Shown: in pieces, positions 49,463-59,180 of the stretch
Numbering within the stretch: position 1 is the first letter of the stretch
Layout of the letters: each line of letters begins with the position of its first letter
Origin: Bacteroidia bacterium
GTDB lineage: Bacteria > Bacteroidota > Bacteroidia > B-17B0 > Aurantibacillaceae
Length of the DNA: 64,000 bases
NCBI GenBank assembly: GCA_026003255.1
Contig: BPGX01000006.1
Location: forward strand, 1 to 64,000
Direction: 5' to 3'
Translations under genes and position numbers: made by a program
The notes under the pieces: model-generated
The model's input: only the letters and a program-made list of their open reading frames with translations
Told to the model about the DNA's origin: nothing
The model's database searches: none

Positions 49463-51000
49463 TTACAGACTTTCTATTTCATTTAAATATTTTTCAGCTT
49501 GATGTAAAATTTCCGATTTAGTATCGGTTGCATTTTATCCCACACTTTATACATCATGCCAATGCGTGGATTTTTCTCCAATAATTTTCTGTTGCTATCA
49601 TAAAAATTCCAGTACAGCGAATTAAAAGGACAAGCCTTTCCCCCAGTTTTTTTTGATTTATCGTAATAGCAGCCTTTGCAATAATTACTCATTTTATCTA
49701 TATAAGCAGCAGAGCTGATATAGGGTTTAGTGCCAACAATTCCTCCATCTGCAAACTGACTCATGCCGCGCGTATTGGTAATTTCTACCCATTCAATGGC
49801 ATCAATGTAAATTCCCAAATACCATTTATCTACTTCATCGGGATGAACACCTGTAAGCAAAGCAAAGTTTCCGGTAATCATTAAGCGCTGTATGTGGTGT
49901 GCATAAGAATAATCTAAACTTTGTTTTATGGCATGATGCAGGCAATTCATTTTCGTTTTTCCTGTCCAAAACCATTCGGGTAATTTTTGCTGATGATTAA
50001 AAAAATTGAGTTGGCTATATTCAGGCATTTTAGCCCAGTAAATGCCACGCATATATTCTCGCCAGCCTAAAATCTGACGAACAAAACCTTCTATTTGCGA
50101 AATGGAAATTTCATTGGGTCTTTTTTCCCATTCAGCAATACAGCGATTTACTACTTCTTGCGGTGAGATTAATTTTACATTCATTCCAAAAGAAAGGCGC
50201 GAATGAAAAACTGACCATGATTGAGTTGTCATAGCATCCTGATAATTGCCAAATAAAGGCAGAAGTTTTTTGGCAAAATATTCGAGCAGTTCTAAATTTT
50301 GTTTTCGTGTTATAGGCCAAATAAAATTTTCAGCATAAACGGTTCCGATTGTTTTTACTCCTTGTTTGTTTAACATCGAATAAAGCTCGCTTACACTACG
50401 TTTGAAAATTTTTGGTTCAGGAATTTTTAAATCTTTCGGTAAGGCTTTTCTGTTCTCTGCATCAAAATTCCATTTGTCGGCAATCGGATTTTCTCCCTGC
50501 ATCATTACACCATGCTTTTTGCGCATGTGGCGATAAAAACTCTCCATTAAAAATGTTTTCTTGCCTTTAAAAAAATCTGCGAGTTCATTACGAGAGGAAT
50601 AAAAATGTTCGGTATCGTAAACTTTGTGAGAAATTTTTAATGAAGTACAAAATTGCTTTAATTGAACATCTAAACGATATTCATCAGGCAATTGATATTC
50701 AAAATGAACGATATGATGTTCATCAATCAGGGCAATTAGATTTTGAGTAAGCAATTGTGTATTGTTAGGGTCATCTAATTTTATGTAATGAACTTGATGT
50801 CCTTTATTTTTTAATTCCTCTGCAAAATTGCGCATAGCTAAAAAAAAGGCCATCACTTTTTGTATATGATGCTGCACATAATCAGTCTCTTGTCGTATTT
50901 CCATCATCACATATAAAACATCCGTACGTACTTCTTTAAACCATGAATGTTGAATATTAAGCTGATCGCCAAGTATTAGCCGTAATATTTTTGTTTGCAT
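49463..51000 (-). CDS. FeS-type cryptochrome/photolyase (PhrB-like), C-terminus frameshifted
   Basis: This belongs to the bacterial photolyase group that carries a 4Fe-4S cluster; characterised members repair (6-4) photoproducts with light. The four expected cysteines are there: one in KMNCLHHAIKQS and three in SNYCKGCYYDKSKKTGGKAC. FAD-binding and core motifs include WREYMRGIYWAKMP and NTRGMSQFADGG. The uninterrupted frame ends at 49483 in an atypical tail. A one-base correction near 49533 (a missing G in WDKM-ATDTKSE) gives a helical tail ending NEIESL at 49463. It is divergent from the repair operon that begins at 51045. Confidence 0.9.
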
Positions 51001-51022
51001 ACCTTACAGAACAATATATACC

Positions 51023-51030
51023 TATATTTG
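51023..51030 (+). promoter_or_regulatory. -7 promoter core of the repair operon (TATATTTG)
   Basis: TATATTTG matches TAnnTTTG and lies 14 bases before the DUF2461 start. A TTTG at 50994-50997 could be the -33 element, with spacing slightly long at 25 bases. Confidence 0.5.
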
Positions 51031-51044
51031 TTTAAAAGTGTGTT

Positions 51045-51710
51045 ATGCCAAACGAGTACATAAAATTTATTAAAGCGATTAAAAAAAACAATCACAAAGA
51101 GTGGATGGACGCCAATCGTGATTGGTACCATAAAATACGCGAGCAATTAGTAAGCGATATTGAAAAAATCATTGCAAGTATTTCTAAAATAGACGGGCGT
51201 TTTCAAAAGCTTACTGCTAAAGATTGCATGTTTCGGATAAATCGCGATATACGTTTTTCTAGCGACAAGCGCCCTTATAAAGAAAATCTGGCTATATATT
51301 TATCCATATTGGGCAAAAAGAGTTCAGGACCCGGATATTATTTGCACATAGAACCCGGCAATAGTTTTTTTGCCTGCGGCTGCTGGATGCCGCCATCAGA
51401 TGTTTTAAATAAAATACGTGAAGAAATAGATTATAACAGCAGCGATTTTTTAAAAATTATAAACGATAAAAACTTTAAAAAACAATTTGGCGAAATTGAA
51501 GGCGACAAGGTAAAAACCACACCTAAAGGCTACGATAAAAATCACCCGATGATAGAATTTTTAAAACTGAAAAGTTATATCGTTAGTGTTGCTATTTCAG
51601 ACAAAGAAATAAGTGACGAAAGTTTTAAAAAACTATTTATTTCTTTTATTAAAACAGCTCGTCCTTTTCATGATTTTCTTTTAACGGCAGTGCATGACGA
51701 AGAATTATAA
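51045..51710 (+). CDS. DUF2461 / TIGR02453-family protein
   Basis: The 221-residue protein has the family signature: KNNHKEWMDANRDWY near the start, FRINRDIRFSSDKRPYKENL in the middle and YYLHIEPGNSFFACGCWMP after it. No catalytic function is established for the family. It opens a plus-strand run in which the next gene starts 17 bases before this one stops, and the ligase-associated repair genes follow without gaps. Co-transcription with DNA repair genes is therefore likely, which is an inference from layout. Confidence 0.88.
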   Translation: MPNEYIKFIKAIKKNNHKEWMDANRDWYHKIREQLVSDIEKIIASISKIDGRFQKLTAKDCMFRINRDIRFSSDKRPYKENLAIYLSILGKKSSGPGYYLHIEPGNSFFACGCWMPPSDVLNKIREEIDYNSSDFLKIINDKNFKKQFGEIEGDKVKTTPKGYDKNHPMIEFLKLKSYIVSVAISDKEISDESFKKLFISFIKTARPFHDFLLTAVHDEEL

Positions 51711-52305
51711 AAAGTTTTCGCCTCATCAAATTCTTGGAATTGACTTAGGGAATAAAGCTTCCGGAAACACGGCATTGTGTTTTTTAAATCAAAATCAACT
51801 GCAATTTATTCAACCCACCAAAAAAGTTGACGAACTAAATATTATTCTTGAAATAATTAAAAAACACAACATACATTTAGTTTGTATAGATGCGCCCTTA
51901 ACGCTGCCTGCCGTTTATTACCAAACACCGGAGTTTAATGATTATATGTATCGCCAATGCGACAAGTTGTGTAAAGCCATGTCGCCCATGTTTGTTGGCG
52001 CATTTACAGCACGTGCTATTCAGTTAAAAAACATCCTCCAAGAAAAAAATATACAAGTTATAGAAGTTTATCCCAAAATGCTGATTGAAACATTAAACCT
52101 AAAAGATTATTATCCAAAGAAAAAAGACAAGAATATTTCTATTGCACTTCTTAAACATTTAAAGTATCAAATTCCATTTAATTTTATAAAACCCGAAACA
52201 CTGCATCAATTAGACGCTATGCTTTGCTGGCACAGTGGATTTCGATATTTGAATAATTTGCATCAACAATATGGTAATAAAAATGAAGGTATTATAGTTG
52301 TATAA
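51694..52305 (+). CDS. DUF429 protein, predicted RNase H-fold nuclease
   Basis: The 203 residues open with HQILGIDLGNKASGNTALCF, the first acidic strand of an RNase H-like fold, and continue with VCIDAPLTLP, which carries a second conserved acidic position. DUF429 has been predicted to be a nuclease from its fold. No activity is assumed here. It overlaps DUF2461 by 17 bases and abuts the exonuclease gene with no gap, so it is translated as part of the repair operon. Confidence 0.8.
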   Translation: MTKNYKKFSPHQILGIDLGNKASGNTALCFLNQNQLQFIQPTKKVDELNIILEIIKKHNIHLVCIDAPLTLPAVYYQTPEFNDYMYRQCDKLCKAMSPMFVGAFTARAIQLKNILQEKNIQVIEVYPKMLIETLNLKDYYPKKKDKNISIALLKHLKYQIPFNFIKPETLHQLDAMLCWHSGFRYLNNLHQQYGNKNEGIIVV

Positions 52306-53313
52306 ATGCTGCTTGAATTTACTGATAAAGGAATTTATTGCCCACAGGCCGATGTGTATATAGATCCATGGAGACCTGTAGCTAAAGCCATTATTACTCA
52401 CGCACATTCTGACCATGCACGCTGGGGAATGAAATATTATCTATGTCACGAAAAAAGTAAAGCAATAATTCAGTATCGTTTAGGTAATAACATTTCTATT
52501 GAAACAAAAAAATACAATGAACCATTTACAATTAATGGTGTAACTTTTTCATTACATCCTGCCGGACATGTAATCGGTTCTTCTCAAATACGTGTGGAAT
52601 ACAAAGGAGAAGTTTGGGTTGTAAGTGGCGATTATAAAACAGAAAATGACAGCCTAAGTGATGCATTTGAACCTGTAAAATGCCATACATTTATTACTGA
52701 ATGTACTTTTGGATTACCTATATACAATTGGCAAAATCAACAGGATGTTTTTTCTGAAATGATAAAATGGATAAAGCAAAACGAGCGTTTGGGAATAAAC
52801 TCGGTAATCTTTGCTTATGCCTTGGGAAAAGCGCAACGAATTATTCAAAATCTTTATCCGGAAATATCAGAAATTTATACACATGGAGCCATTGAAAATA
52901 CCAATCAGGTTATTCGCGAGAGTGGAATACAGATAGCACCAACTATTTTGATTAATAAAGAAAGCAATTTAAAAAACTTAAAAGGCAAAACCATAATTGC
53001 ACCGCCATCGGCACAAGATACTCCTTGGTTAAGAAAACTTGAGCCGTATAAAACAGCACTTGCAAGTGGATGGATGGCGCTTAGAGGAGCACGCAGACGC
53101 AGAAACATTGATAAAGGATTTGTATTAAGCGACCATGCTGATTGGAAAGGCTTAAACAGTGCCATTAAAAATACCGCTTGCGAAACAGTAATTGCTACAC
53201 ACGGCTATACCGAAATTTTTTCGAAATGGCTGCGCGAAAATGGCTATAACGCTCTAACCGAAAAAACTCAATTTGAGGGTGAAACAGCTGATATATCAAA
53301 CGAAACAGCGTGA
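52306..53313 (+). CDS. Ligase-associated DNA exonuclease (metallo-beta-lactamase/beta-CASP)
   Basis: The metallo-beta-lactamase motif HAHSDHARW (H32, H34, D36, H37) and later HPAGHVIGSSQI and SGDYK bind two metals. The C-terminal half has the beta-CASP elements (VIFAYALGKAQRI, LSDHADW). It matches the exonuclease that travels with ATP-dependent ligase, Lhr-like helicase and PdeM in bacteria, a set linked to DNA damage response. The length of 335 residues is normal. It overlaps the ligase by 4 bases. Confidence 0.92.
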   Translation: MLLEFTDKGIYCPQADVYIDPWRPVAKAIITHAHSDHARWGMKYYLCHEKSKAIIQYRLGNNISIETKKYNEPFTINGVTFSLHPAGHVIGSSQIRVEYKGEVWVVSGDYKTENDSLSDAFEPVKCHTFITECTFGLPIYNWQNQQDVFSEMIKWIKQNERLGINSVIFAYALGKAQRIIQNLYPEISEIYTHGAIENTNQVIRESGIQIAPTILINKESNLKNLKGKTIIAPPSAQDTPWLRKLEPYKTALASGWMALRGARRRRNIDKGFVLSDHADWKGLNSAIKNTACETVIATHGYTEIFSKWLRENGYNALTEKTQFEGETADISNETA

Positions 53314-54899
53314 AACACTTTGTTGAATTATATAAGCAATTAGACGAAACCAATTCGAGCAATGAAAAGATCAATTTGCTTAAAAATTATTTTTTATCGG
53401 CAAGTAATGAGGATATCATTTGGTGTATTGCGCTTTTTATCGGCAAGCGATTTAAAAAACCGGTAAGCACCACTCAGCTCAAAATATGGGTGGCCGAAAA
53501 AAGTAATTTGCCTTATTGGTTGGTTGACGAATGCCATCATATAGCAGGCGATTTGGGCGAAACTATAGCACACTTAGCCTATGATAATAATACCGAAAAA
53601 AAACTTGAAAAAAATCTCAGTGCAATAATCCAAGACATAGCTGATTTAAAAGATAAAAATGATGATATAAAAAAAGAATTAATTATCCATTATTGGAATA
53701 ATTTATCAAAAGATGAAATTTTTATTTTCAATAAACTGATAAGCGGTTCATTCAGAGTTGGCGTATCAGAAAAAAAATATTATTAAAGCTCTAAGTTTAG
53801 CATTTAATATTCAGGAAGATGAAATTGCCCACAAATTAATGGGCAACTGGAATCCTTTTGAAACAAGCTTAAACGAATTACTTTTTTCTAATGAAAAAAA
53901 CTTTTCAAAACCTTATCCTTTTTATTTAGCTTATGCCTTAGAAGAAAATTTAAACCAATTGGGCGATACGGCAAACTGGCAAGCCGAATATAAATGGGAC
54001 GGCATACGCGGACAAATCATTTTCAGAAATGATGAACTATTTGTATGGTCGCGCGGTGAAGAATTAATTACACATCAATTTCCCGAATTTGAAAATTTAA
54101 AAAAGCATTTGCCTGATGGAACAGTATTAGACGGAGAAATAATTGCCTATAAAAATTCCGAAATATTAAGTTTTCAGCACTTACAAAAACGACTGGGAAG
54201 AAAAAACGTAGGCAAAAAAACTATGGAAGAAATTCCTGCTGCTTTCATTGCGTATGATATATTGGAGCATCAGTCAAAAGACATTCGTCAATTAACTTTA
54301 TCAGAAAGAAGAAACATTTTAGAAAATATTATACCCAATAACAACCCCTTGATTCATCTTTCTGAAAAAATTCATTTTTCAACTTGGGATGAATTAATAG
54401 AAATTCAAACAAAATCAAGAGAAAAATTTGCGGAAGGATTGATGTTAAAACATAAATTTTCTGCATATCAGGTAGGTAGAAAAAAAGGCGACTGGTGGAA
54501 ATGGAAAGTAAACCCCCTACTCTATTGATGCGGTATTAACCTATGCTATGCAAGGTCATGGAAGGGCGCGCTAACCTGTTTACCGACTATACATTTGCCC
54601 TATGGAATAATAATGAATTGGTAACTTTCACTAAAGCCTATTCAGGATTAAGCGATGAGGAAATTAAAGAAGTAGATGCTTTTGTACGCAAAAATACCAT
54701 AGAAAAATTCGGACCGGTAAGAAGTGTTACCCCTCAACTTGTTTTTGAAATTGCTTTTGAAGGCATTGCTTATTCTAATCGTCATAAAAGCGGAGTTGCA
54801 TTGCGTTTTCCGAGAATAGCCAGATGGAGAAAAGATAAAACCATATACGAAGCAAACTCTCTGGACGATTTAAAAAAACTAATACCGAAGCATGTTTAA
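53310..54899 (+). CDS. ATP-dependent DNA ligase of the Lhr-associated cluster, three single-base shifts
   Basis: The gene starts with GTG inside the exonuclease stop (GTGA overlap). The N-terminal helical DNA-binding domain (about 1-190) is followed by the adenylation domain, whose catalytic lysine is in EYKWDGIRG (codon 53992-53994). An OB-fold ends near KHV. Three one-base insertions break it: A8 at about 53768-53776, an extra C near 54514, and an extra G near 54564. Corrected reads are VSEKNIIKALSL, KVNPYSIDAV and GHGRRANLF, all sensible. The total of about 530 residues matches this ligase family. It overlaps the helicase by 8 bases. It seals nicks in repair and is not the replicative NAD-dependent ligase. 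Confidence 0.9.
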
Positions 54900-57300
54900 T
54901 ATACACCAATGGCTTAAAAATAAAAATTGGCAGGCATTTCATTTTCAGGTAGAATGCTGGCAAGCTATTGAAGCAGGTAAATCAGGATTTTTGAATGCTC
55001 CAACCGGCAGCGGAAAAACTTATGCATTGTGGCTGGGTATTTTAAAAAAACTAAGCGAACAAAAAAATAAAATCGGTCTAAAAGCAATATGGATAACACC
55101 ATTGCGAGCGCTTGCACAGGAAATAAAAAATGCCTGCGAATTTCCTTGTGTTGAATATCAATTAAATATAAAAGTTGGAGTGCGTACCGGTGATACAAAA
55201 TTAAAAGAACGTGCTGCACAAAAAAAAGCAATGCCCGATTTGTTAATTATAACCCCCGAAAGTTTGCACTTGCTTTTATCGCAAAAAAATCATGAAGAAA
55301 TTTTTTCATCCTTGCAATATGTAGTGGTAGATGAGTGGCATGAATTATTAGGAAGCAAACGCGGAGTACAGGTAGAATTAGCCCTTTCTCGCTTAAGAAG
55401 TATAAATTCAACATTACAAGTATGGGGAATTTCTGCAACCATCGGAAATTTAAAAGAAGCTGCAGCAATATTACATCCACAAAATAAACATATTGCGTTT
55501 GTTCAATATAACAATGAAAAAGAAATTGAAATTAAAACTTTGTTGCCTGATACTATTGATAAAATGCCATGGGCAGGGCATATCGGCATCAAACTGATTG
55601 AAAAGGTAATTCCCATTATTGAACAACATCAATCGGTTTTAATTTTTACCAACACCCGCTCGCAGTCAGAAATATGGTATCATGCCTTAATGGGAAAAGC
55701 ACCGCATTTGGCTGGATTAGTAGCCTTGCATCATGGCTCACTGAGCAGTGAAATTCGTACTTGGGTTGAAAATGCTTTACACGAAGGGAAATTAAAAGCT
55801 GTTGTGTGCACCTCTTCATTAGATTTAGGTGTAGATTTTCGTCCGGTTGATTGCGTAATACAAATAGGAAGCCCTAAAGGTGTTGCACGGTTTATGCAAC
55901 GAGCAGGCAGGAGCGGACATCAGCCACTTGCAAAAAGTAAAATATATTTTTTACCCACGCATGCTTTAGAGATTATTGAAGCTGCAGCATTGCGCGATGC
56001 TATCAAGCAAAAAAATATAGAACAAAGAATTCCTTACATCAGAAGTTTTGATGTATTAATTCAATACCTTACCACGCTTGCTGTTGGAGATGGATTTTAT
56101 CCCGACAAAATTTTTCATGAGATAAAACAAACGCATTGTTTTGAAAGTATTAGGAACGAAGAGTTTAACTGGTGTTTGCAATTTTTAGTATACGGAGGCA
56201 ATAGTTTATCTGCTTATGATGAATTTAAAAAAATTGAAATTGAAAACGGTAAATATGTGGTAAAAAGCCGATCAATAGCCATGCGTCATCGTATGCAAAT
56301 TGGTACCATTGTAAGCGATAGTATGCTAACGGTAAAATTTCTGGGAGGTAAAAAACTAGGCAGTATTGAAGAATGGTTCATTAGCAAATTAAAAGCGGGA
56401 GATATATTTTGGTTTGCAGGAAGAAGTTTACAGTTTTTGCAGATTAAAGAAATGCAGGTATTGGTAAAAAATGCGGGGAACAAAAAAGGGGTTATTCCCG
56501 CCTGGATGGGAGGGCGTATGCCGTTATCAAGCGAACTTTCTGGAATGATGCAACATAAATTACAGGGATATGTCGAAAACAAGCACCCAAATGATGAATT
56601 AAAAGATTTAATTCCATTATTGGAGCTGCAAGAAAAACGCTCATCCATTATTAATGAAAAAGAATTTTTAATTGAAGAATTTTCGGATAAGGAAGGATAT
56701 CATTTATTTTTCTACCCCATCGAAGGACGCTTTGTGCACGAAGGTATGGCAGCACTTTTTGCTCATAGAATATCGCAAATTAAACCTATATCATTTTCAA
56801 TAGCATTAAACGATTACGGGTTTGAATTATTGAGCGACCAGGAAATACCCATACAACAAGCTTTAGAAAACAATTTATTCAATACCGAAAATTTACAAAA
56901 CGATATTTACAAGAGTGTAAACATTACCGAAATGGCTAAAAGACGATTTAGAGATATTGCCACCATTTCAGGCTTGGTATTTAACGGATATCCCGGCAAA
57001 CAAAAAAAGACAAAACACTTGCAGGCATCCTCGCAATTATTTTTTAAAGTGTTTGAAGATTACGATAAAGAAAATTTATTGCTGCGACAATCATTTGATG
57101 AAGTATTGACATTTCAATTGGAGGAATCGCGATTAAGAAAATCTTTGCAAAAAATTCAAAACAAAAAAGTAATTATAAAAAAATTGCCGAAGCCCTCCCC
57201 ATTCTCGTTCCCCATTATGGTTGACAGATTAAGAGAGCGCTTCAGCAACGAAGACCTGGAAAGCCGCATTGAGCGTATATTGAAAAAATACGCAGACTAA
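54892..57300 (+). CDS. Ligase-associated DEXH helicase (Lhr core type)
   Basis: Superfamily 2 motifs are complete: Walker A APTGSGKT (36-43), motif II DEWH (147-150), SATIGN, VCTSSLDLGVDF and QRAGRSGHQ. The region after the helicase core (about 420-700) is the winged-helix and Lhr-specific part; a long basic C-terminus follows. Lhr-type enzymes translocate 3'-5' on single-stranded DNA and unwind duplexes or hybrids. It starts 8 bases before the ligase stop. At 802 residues it is the usual short Lhr-core form, and the frame is intact. Confidence 0.93.
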   Translation: MFNIHQWLKNKNWQAFHFQVECWQAIEAGKSGFLNAPTGSGKTYALWLGILKKLSEQKNKIGLKAIWITPLRALAQEIKNACEFPCVEYQLNIKVGVRTGDTKLKERAAQKKAMPDLLIITPESLHLLLSQKNHEEIFSSLQYVVVDEWHELLGSKRGVQVELALSRLRSINSTLQVWGISATIGNLKEAAAILHPQNKHIAFVQYNNEKEIEIKTLLPDTIDKMPWAGHIGIKLIEKVIPIIEQHQSVLIFTNTRSQSEIWYHALMGKAPHLAGLVALHHGSLSSEIRTWVENALHEGKLKAVVCTSSLDLGVDFRPVDCVIQIGSPKGVARFMQRAGRSGHQPLAKSKIYFLPTHALEIIEAAALRDAIKQKNIEQRIPYIRSFDVLIQYLTTLAVGDGFYPDKIFHEIKQTHCFESIRNEEFNWCLQFLVYGGNSLSAYDEFKKIEIENGKYVVKSRSIAMRHRMQIGTIVSDSMLTVKFLGGKKLGSIEEWFISKLKAGDIFWFAGRSLQFLQIKEMQVLVKNAGNKKGVIPAWMGGRMPLSSELSGMMQHKLQGYVENKHPNDELKDLIPLLELQEKRSSIINEKEFLIEEFSDKEGYHLFFYPIEGRFVHEGMAALFAHRISQIKPISFSIALNDYGFELLSDQEIPIQQALENNLFNTENLQNDIYKSVNITEMAKRRFRDIATISGLVFNGYPGKQKKTKHLQASSQLFFKVFEDYDKENLLLRQSFDEVLTFQLEESRLRKSLQKIQNKKVIIKKLPKPSPFSFPIMVDRLRERFSNEDLESRIERILKKYAD

Positions 57301-57301
57301 A

Positions 57302-57751
57302 TTATTTTACTTCAATTAATTTTTCTTTTGGTACGGCAGGTGTAATTTCCTTTTTAGGAACCACCACTTTTAAAATTCCGTCTTTGTAATCAGCCTGAAT
57401 TCCATCTGCATTGGTGTTTTCAGGCAAAGTAAATGTACGGCAGAAAGATTGATAATTGTACTCTCTGCGAGTATATTTACCATCTTTATCTTTCTCCTCT
57501 TTTTCTTCTTTCTTTTCTGAAGAAATACTTAGCACATTGTTTTCTAACTTAATTTTAAAATCGTCTTTTTTTAAGCCGGGTACAGCCATTTCGATTTTAT
57601 AATCGGCATCTGCCTCTTTAATATTTACTGATGGCAAGGTACTGCCAAAATCCGAAAAATTTTTGTTTGACCAATCAAAGAAATCTTTTGTAAAAAAATC
57701 GTCAAACAATGTACTTGGAAAAAACCCGCTTCTTTTAGTTAAATTACTCAT
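57302..57751 (-). CDS. Hsp20/alpha-crystallin small heat-shock protein
   Basis: This is an ATP-independent chaperone that binds unfolding proteins. The N-terminal arm has FPSTLFDDFFTKDFFDW. The alpha-crystallin domain spans about residues 40-140, with KMEEAVPGL-type strand (YKIEMAVPGLKKDDFKI) and the closing YKDGILKVVVPK. It has a real Shine-Dalgarno sequence upstream, which is rare in this window. It converges on the helicase gene with 1 base between their stops. Confidence 0.95.
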   Translation of the reverse strand: MSNLTKRSGFFPSTLFDDFFTKDFFDWSNKNFSDFGSTLPSVNIKEADADYKIEMAVPGLKKDDFKIKLENNVLSISSEKKEEKEEKDKDGKYTRREYNYQSFCRTFTLPENTNADGIQADYKDGILKVVVPKKEITPAVPKEKLIEVK

Positions 57752-57755
57752 ATTA

Positions 57756-57761
57756 CCTCCT
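57756..57761 (-). promoter_or_regulatory. Shine-Dalgarno site of the Hsp20 gene
   Basis: The minus strand reads AGGAGG 4 bases before the ATG at 57751. Other starts in the window lack such a site, as is usual in Bacteroidota, so this is unusual and suggests strong translation. Confidence 0.8.
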
Positions 57762-57784
57762 TTTTTTATTGTTTTATATAAATG

Positions 57785-58444
57785 TTATTCAATAAATGCG
57801 CTAGGTGTACAAGGGTCATTATTACAATAATTATATATACCTGTATTAAACTTCCCTTTTAAAAAAAATGGTGGTGTAGTAAAAGAAGCTGCCTGACCAC
57901 AATTGCTAACGCAACCTTGACAAAACTGCAATGCATAACTATTATTTCCAACAACTTCAAAACCTGTATTATACCATCCTCCATTATTATAATCTGCAGT
58001 AACTTGTCTGCAATTACCGTCTAATACCAAATAATTTTGCCCACAAGCTCCTGAGGCAGATGAAGGACAAACAAAAATATAGGCCATAGCACTTGAATAT
58101 GTTGGAACGTAAACAGCATTACTTGCTTCAGATTCTCCATCATCATTCCATGCTACAATCCTATACGATGTTGAAGGATCTAACATATAAATAGAATAAG
58201 TAAATTTAGTTTCATTTGCTGCTACATAGGTTTTTATTTTCCATTCGCTAGCACCATTGTTTAGTTCCTGTATGTAAAATCCTAATTCATTATCAGAATT
58301 GTCAATCCATGTTAATGTTAATGAATTTGAAGTAGTTGAAAAATTTAAGCCCTCCGGAGCATCAGGAATATTTTTCTTCTTTTTACAAGAAGCCATTGTT
58401 GCTAGTGCTAAAAAAATAGTTACTAGAATAACAAGGTTTTTCAT
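57785..58444 (-). CDS. Lipoprotein with fibronectin type III-like domain
   Basis: I place the start at the ATG 58444 (MKNLVILVTIFLALATMASC), which yields a clear lipobox with the cysteine followed by KKKK. A TAAATTTG promoter core lies 22 bases upstream. A longer frame to 58531 overlaps the divergent pdeM promoter and is unlikely. Residues about 30-115 have the fibronectin III pattern (LTLTWIDNSDNELGFYIQ, STSYRIVAWNDDGES). The C-terminal part is cysteine-rich (SASGACGQNYLVL, FCQGCVSNCGQA). It is probably cell-surface or periplasmic. Function is unknown. Confidence 0.72.
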   Translation of the reverse strand: MKNLVILVTIFLALATMASCKKKKNIPDAPEGLNFSTTSNSLTLTWIDNSDNELGFYIQELNNGASEWKIKTYVAANETKFTYSIYMLDPSTSYRIVAWNDDGESEASNAVYVPTYSSAMAYIFVCPSSASGACGQNYLVLDGNCRQVTADYNNGGWYNTGFEVVGNNSYALQFCQGCVSNCGQAASFTTPPFFLKGKFNTGIYNYCNNDPCTPSAFIE

Positions 58445-58465
58445 TTTTAAAATTATTTTATGGAA

Positions 58466-58473
58466 CAAATTTA
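58466..58473 (-). promoter_or_regulatory. -7 promoter core of the fibronectin-like lipoprotein (TAAATTTG)
   Basis: On the minus strand TAAATTTG matches TAnnTTTG, 22 bases before the ATG at 58444. It supports that start over the upstream one at 58531. Confidence 0.45.
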
Positions 58474-58528
58474 TTTTTGATAAAAAAACTTTACTATGAC
58501 TTACATCAGACAAGCAAATGATTTTTAT

Positions 58529-58536
58529 CATATTTG
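58529..58536 (+). promoter_or_regulatory. Possible -7 promoter core of pdeM (CATATTTG)
   Basis: CATATTTG differs by one base from TAnnTTTG and lies 12 bases before the ATG at 58548. It would lie inside the gene if translation began at 58518. Confidence 0.35.
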
Positions 58537-58547
58537 CATCAATTTTA

Positions 58548-59180
58548 ATGGAACTCGAAATAAGTAATCAGCACTTTCTTCTCTTGAGCCAAAAAGCAAT
58601 TTTTTGGCAAGAAAAAAAAGCTCTAATTATTTCCGACTTACATTTGGGCAAAGCCGGTCATTTTAGAAAAAACGGTATTGCTATTTCGCAAGCATCAGCC
58701 CTAAAAGATTTAGAAATATTAAACAATTTAATTGTAGAATACGCTCCTCTATCAATTATTTTTTTGGGTGATTTATTTCACAGCGAGTACAATAAAGAAT
58801 GGGAAGATTTTATCGAACTGAGAAAATTTTTCTATCATATATCATTTATTCTAGTAAAGGGAAATCATGATATTATACAATCGGAGCTTTTCAGTAAAAA
58901 CCATATTTCATTATATGATAGTTTAAATGTAGAAGGAATTTTATTTAGCCATGAGAAAACAGAAAATGAAAAATTTGTATTTCAATTTTACGGTCATACA
59001 CATCCCGGAATAAAAATTAAAGGCTATGGCAAATTATCGTTAAAACTTCCTTGCTTTGCTCAAAAAGAAAACACCCTTATGCTGCCGGCATTTGGCGAAC
59101 TAACAGGCTTACATATTATTCATCAAAAAGAATATGATAAAATTTATGTAGTTGGCAACGAAAAAATTTATGCTGTATAA
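58548..59180 (+). CDS. pdeM: Ligase-associated DNA damage response phosphoesterase
   Basis: This is a calcineurin-like metallophosphoesterase with all metal-binding motifs: SDLHLGKAGHFRK, LGDLFHSEYN, KGNHD, FSHEK and GHTHPG. Relatives act as a DNA end-processing phosphoesterase/endonuclease and are encoded with the exonuclease, ligase and Lhr-like helicase. I choose the ATG at 58548 (MELEISNQHF) because it matches the family start. The in-frame ATG at 58518 adds a hydrophobic stub. It is separated from its partners by two minus-strand genes, so it needs its own promoter. Confidence 0.9.
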   Translation: MELEISNQHFLLLSQKAIFWQEKKALIISDLHLGKAGHFRKNGIAISQASALKDLEILNNLIVEYAPLSIIFLGDLFHSEYNKEWEDFIELRKFFYHISFILVKGNHDIIQSELFSKNHISLYDSLNVEGILFSHEKTENEKFVFQFYGHTHPGIKIKGYGKLSLKLPCFAQKENTLMLPAFGELTGLHIIHQKEYDKIYVVGNEKIYAV

